A stretch of 8,473 bases of DNA, from the NCBI GenBank assembly GCA_030432795.1, contig JAUILW010000115.1:1-8473 (forward strand), given 5' to 3'. The notes under the pieces were generated by a model, which had not been told where the DNA came from, searched no databases, and saw only the letters and a list, made by a program, of their open reading frames with translations. Each line of letters begins with the position of its first letter. The first letter of the stretch is position 1. Shown here piece by piece: positions 6,667 to 8,473 of the stretch. This DNA is from Gammaproteobacteria bacterium (GTDB lineage: Bacteria > Pseudomonadota > Gammaproteobacteria > Pseudomonadales > Azotimanducaceae). The position numbers and the translations under genes are program-made.

Positions 6667-6680
6667 CGATTCGTTTCAAT
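6667..6680 (+). promoter_or_regulatory. Putative aminotransferase-sfsA promoter element, right arm of inverted repeat
   Basis: Read on the plus strand, this is CGATTCGTTTCAAT, identical at 12 of 14 positions to the left arm on the opposite strand. Its last six bases, TTCAAT (6675-6680), match the -10 consensus at 4 of 6. A 4-of-6 -35 candidate, TTTCCA (6652-6657), lies 17 bp upstream. Transcription would then begin close to the aminotransferase ATG at 6687, giving a leaderless or nearly leaderless mRNA. That fits the absence of a visible Shine-Dalgarno. Confidence 0.3.
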
Positions 6681-6686
6681 AGCAGC

Positions 6687-7859
6687 ATGAAAACTTCAGA
6701 CCGGCTGGAACATATCCAGCCTTTCAGGGTGATGCAGGTTCTCGATCGTGCCGCAGCGCATGAGGCGCGCGGTCACCGTGTGGTTCGTCTCGAGGTCGGT
6801 GAGCCGGACTTCAATACCTGTGAGCCCATCAGCGCGGCCGGGATCGAAGCGCTGCGACGTGGCCAGACCAAGTACACATCAGCGCTCGGCATTGCTCCCT
6901 TGCGCGAGGCGATTGCACATCAGTACGAGCAGCGAGGGGTGCGGATCCACCCGGAACGCGTAGTGGTCACCGCCGGGGCCAGTGGCGGATTGCTGCTCCT
7001 TGCAGCCGCACTGTTGAACCCTGGTGATGAGTTGCTCATCACCGACCCGGGGTACCCGTGCAATGAGGTGTTTGCGGCTGCTGTTGGTGCCCGAGCGCGC
7101 AGTGTGCCCGTGAGCCCTGTAAACCGATTCCAGCCCAGCGGCCGCGATATCGCGGCGGCATGGGGCCCTGCGGTGCGGGGCGCTCTGCTGGCGTCCCCTG
7201 CGAACCCTACCGGTACCATGGTGCCGGCGAACACTTTGGGCGAAATCGCTGGGGTGATCGATTCGCGGCAAGGGTTTCTGATCATGGATGAGATCTACCA
7301 GGGCCTGACGTACGCACCCGTGGACTACACCACGGTGCTCGAGATCGCGCCGCAGGCCATCGTGCTGCAGAGTTTTTCCAAGTATTTCGGCATGACCGGT
7401 TGGCGGCTTGGTTGGGTGGTAGTTCCCGAGGCGCTCATCGACGGAATCACCCGATTAGCCCAGAACCTGTTTATTTCCCCGCCCACGGTAGCGCAGCACG
7501 CGGCTGTTGCGGCCTTCACCCCCGCTGCCATGGCGGAACATGAGGCACGTCGCGCCCAATTCGCGCAACGTCGCCAGCGGCTGCTACAGGGACTCGAGGC
7601 CCATGGACTGCGGGTCCCGGTTGCGCCGGACGGGGCGTTCTACCTGTATGTGGACGTCTCCTCATCGGGCCTCGACTCTGAGACGTTCTGCCTGCGTCTG
7701 CTAGACGAGTTTCACGTCTCCTGCGCGCCGGGGTGCGACTTCGGCAGCAACGACGCGGAGCGATACGTGCGCTTTTCCTACACCACGGACCTCGAGTCCA
7801 TCGAGCTGGGCATTGAGCGCATCGGACGCGCGCTCGAGCGGTTTCGCGGCGAATCATGA
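6687..7859 (+). CDS. PLP-dependent class I/II aminotransferase
   Basis: A fold-type I aminotransferase of the aspartate/alanine/aromatic group, 390 residues, cytoplasmic. Visible landmarks are GEPDF (38-42), TKYTSALGIAPLREAIA (61-77), the cofactor-loop region GASGG (97-101), PANPTG with Asn173, DEIY with Asp201 and Tyr204, the PLP-lysine motif SFSKYFGMTGWRLGW with Lys232 and Arg240, and Arg362 in YVRFSYTT as the likely substrate-carboxylate arginine. All cofactor-binding residues are present, so it should be active. The amino-donor and keto-acid specificity cannot be assigned; valine-pyruvate-, alanine- or aspartate-type activities are all possible. The ATG at 6687 has no clear ribosome binding site. 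The stop overlaps the sfsA start (ATGA), so the two are co-transcribed. As I recall, a similar aminotransferase gene lies next to dksA-gluQRS in pseudomonads; here dksA is missing between it and gluQRS. Confidence 0.93.
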   Translation: MKTSDRLEHIQPFRVMQVLDRAAAHEARGHRVVRLEVGEPDFNTCEPISAAGIEALRRGQTKYTSALGIAPLREAIAHQYEQRGVRIHPERVVVTAGASGGLLLLAAALLNPGDELLITDPGYPCNEVFAAAVGARARSVPVSPVNRFQPSGRDIAAAWGPAVRGALLASPANPTGTMVPANTLGEIAGVIDSRQGFLIMDEIYQGLTYAPVDYTTVLEIAPQAIVLQSFSKYFGMTGWRLGWVVVPEALIDGITRLAQNLFISPPTVAQHAAVAAFTPAAMAEHEARRAQFAQRRQRLLQGLEAHGLRVPVAPDGAFYLYVDVSSSGLDSETFCLRLLDEFHVSCAPGCDFGSNDAERYVRFSYTTDLESIELGIERIGRALERFRGES

Positions 7860-8473
7860 TTATCGATCCGCCCTTCTCACAGGGCGTGCTCGTGCGTCGG
7901 TACAAGCGATTTCTTGCCGACCTTGCGTTGCCGGACGGCTCGACAATCACGGCGCACTGTCCGAACACCGGTGCGATGACTGGTTGCGCGGAACCGGGCA
8001 GCGAAGCCTGGTACTCAGATAGCGGCAATCCGAACCGTAAATACCGGCATACGCTGGAAGTGGTGTGTTCGAGCCTCGGCAGGGTTGGCGTCAACACGGG
8101 CAGGGCCAATGTGCTGGTGGCGGAGGCGGTCTCGACAGGTCGCGTAGCGTCACTCGATGGATACGAGACCCTCCGCCGTGAGGTGAAAAGCCCCGACGGA
8201 GAGGCGAGGTTTGACCTGTCGCTGCAGAACGGTCCGCGCGAGGATGTGTTCGTGGAGGTAAAGAGCATGACGCTCGCCGATGCACAGGGCATTGGCTACT
8301 TCCCCGATGCGGTGAGCACGCGCGCGCTGAAACACCTCGGTTCATTGGTGGATGCGCGGCAGCGGGGGCTGCGCGCAGTGCTGGTCTTTTGCGCACAGCA
8401 CACGGGTATTCGCGAAGCGCGTCCCGCCGCTCACATCGACCCGGCCTATGCGCAGGCACTTGCCGAAGCTCGG
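7856..8473 (+). CDS. sfsA: SfsA family protein, first 206 residues (3' end outside window)
   Basis: Member of the 'sugar fermentation stimulation' SfsA family, originally described in E. coli as a DNA-binding protein affecting maltose metabolism; its molecular role is poorly defined. 206 of about 235 residues are in the window and the frame is open to the last base. The N-terminal OB-like part has RRYKRFLADLALPDG (14-28) and the family hallmark CPNTGAMTGC (35-44), followed by SGNPNRKYRHTLE (56-68). The second part has FVEVKSMTL (132-140) and GYFPDAVSTRALKHL (147-161), whose Glu/Lys arrangement recalls PD-(D/E)xK nuclease folds, and HIDPAYAQAL (193-202). The ATG at 7856 overlaps the aminotransferase stop by four bases, which fixes the start and suggests translational coupling. 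Confidence 0.95.
   Translation, partial: MIIDPPFSQGVLVRRYKRFLADLALPDGSTITAHCPNTGAMTGCAEPGSEAWYSDSGNPNRKYRHTLEVVCSSLGRVGVNTGRANVLVAEAVSTGRVASLDGYETLRREVKSPDGEARFDLSLQNGPREDVFVEVKSMTLADAQGIGYFPDAVSTRALKHLGSLVDARQRGLRAVLVFCAQHTGIREARPAAHIDPAYAQALAEAR

Larger units (their letters stand above)
6584..6686. other. Divergent intergenic region between gluQRS and the aminotransferase
   Basis: This is the only non-coding stretch of any length in the window (103 bp). It must carry the 5' control signals of both the minus-strand gluQRS-to-acs run and the plus-strand aminotransferase-sfsA pair. It contains a 14-bp imperfect inverted repeat whose arms end in -10-like hexamers facing outward. No RNA gene or terminator hairpin was recognised. 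Confidence 0.75.

Noticed and set aside
7516..8292. Long minus-strand open frame (258 codons) opposite the aminotransferase and sfsA genes
   Set aside because: Low-complexity Arg/Ser/Pro-rich translation with no recognisable motif, antisense to two well-supported genes; a GC-rich shadow frame.
1..8473. Insertion sequence, phage, CRISPR or defence system
   Set aside because: No transposase, integrase, direct-repeat array or terminal inverted repeats were seen; nearly all bases belong to housekeeping-type genes.

Overview
The window looks like chromosomal DNA of a GC-rich gammaproteobacterium outside the Enterobacterales. The reasons are the gene content, a Pseudomonas-type Pgi, and a gene order that recalls (from memory, not searched) the pseudomonad neighbourhood sfsA / aminotransferase / dksA / gluQRS / cbrA / cbrB / crcZ / pcnB / folK / panBCD / pgi / acs. 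No mobile element, CRISPR array, rRNA or tRNA gene was seen. Coding density is very high.

Layout: a minus-strand run of six genes fills 6583 down to 1: gluQRS, an NtrC-type regulator, pcnB (poly(A) polymerase), a deoxynucleoside kinase, pgi and acs (cut by the window edge). Every junction overlaps or is at most 9 bp apart (ATGA overlap, 29-bp overlap, TTGA overlap, 3-bp gap, 9-bp gap), so this reads as one operon. A 103-bp intergenic stretch (6584-6686) separates it from a divergent plus-strand pair: a class I/II aminotransferase and sfsA (cut by the right edge), joined by an ATGA overlap.

Function: the minus-strand genes combine tRNA(Asp) modification (GluQRS), RNA polyadenylation (PcnB), deoxynucleoside salvage, the glucose-6-P/fructose-6-P interconversion and acetate activation. 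In pseudomonads the corresponding block carries the CbrA/CbrB carbon-control system. Here the regulator stands where cbrB would be, but no sensor kinase gene is next to it. Its receiver lacks the phosphoacceptor Asp and the conserved Lys, and its AAA+ domain lacks the sigma-54-contacting GAFTGA loop. There is no room for a crcZ-type sRNA before pcnB. dksA, folK and panBCD are also absent from their usual places.

The most interesting points are this degenerate orphan regulator in a stripped-down cbr locus, and a 14-bp imperfect inverted repeat placed so that each arm ends in a -10-like element of one of the two divergent transcription units.
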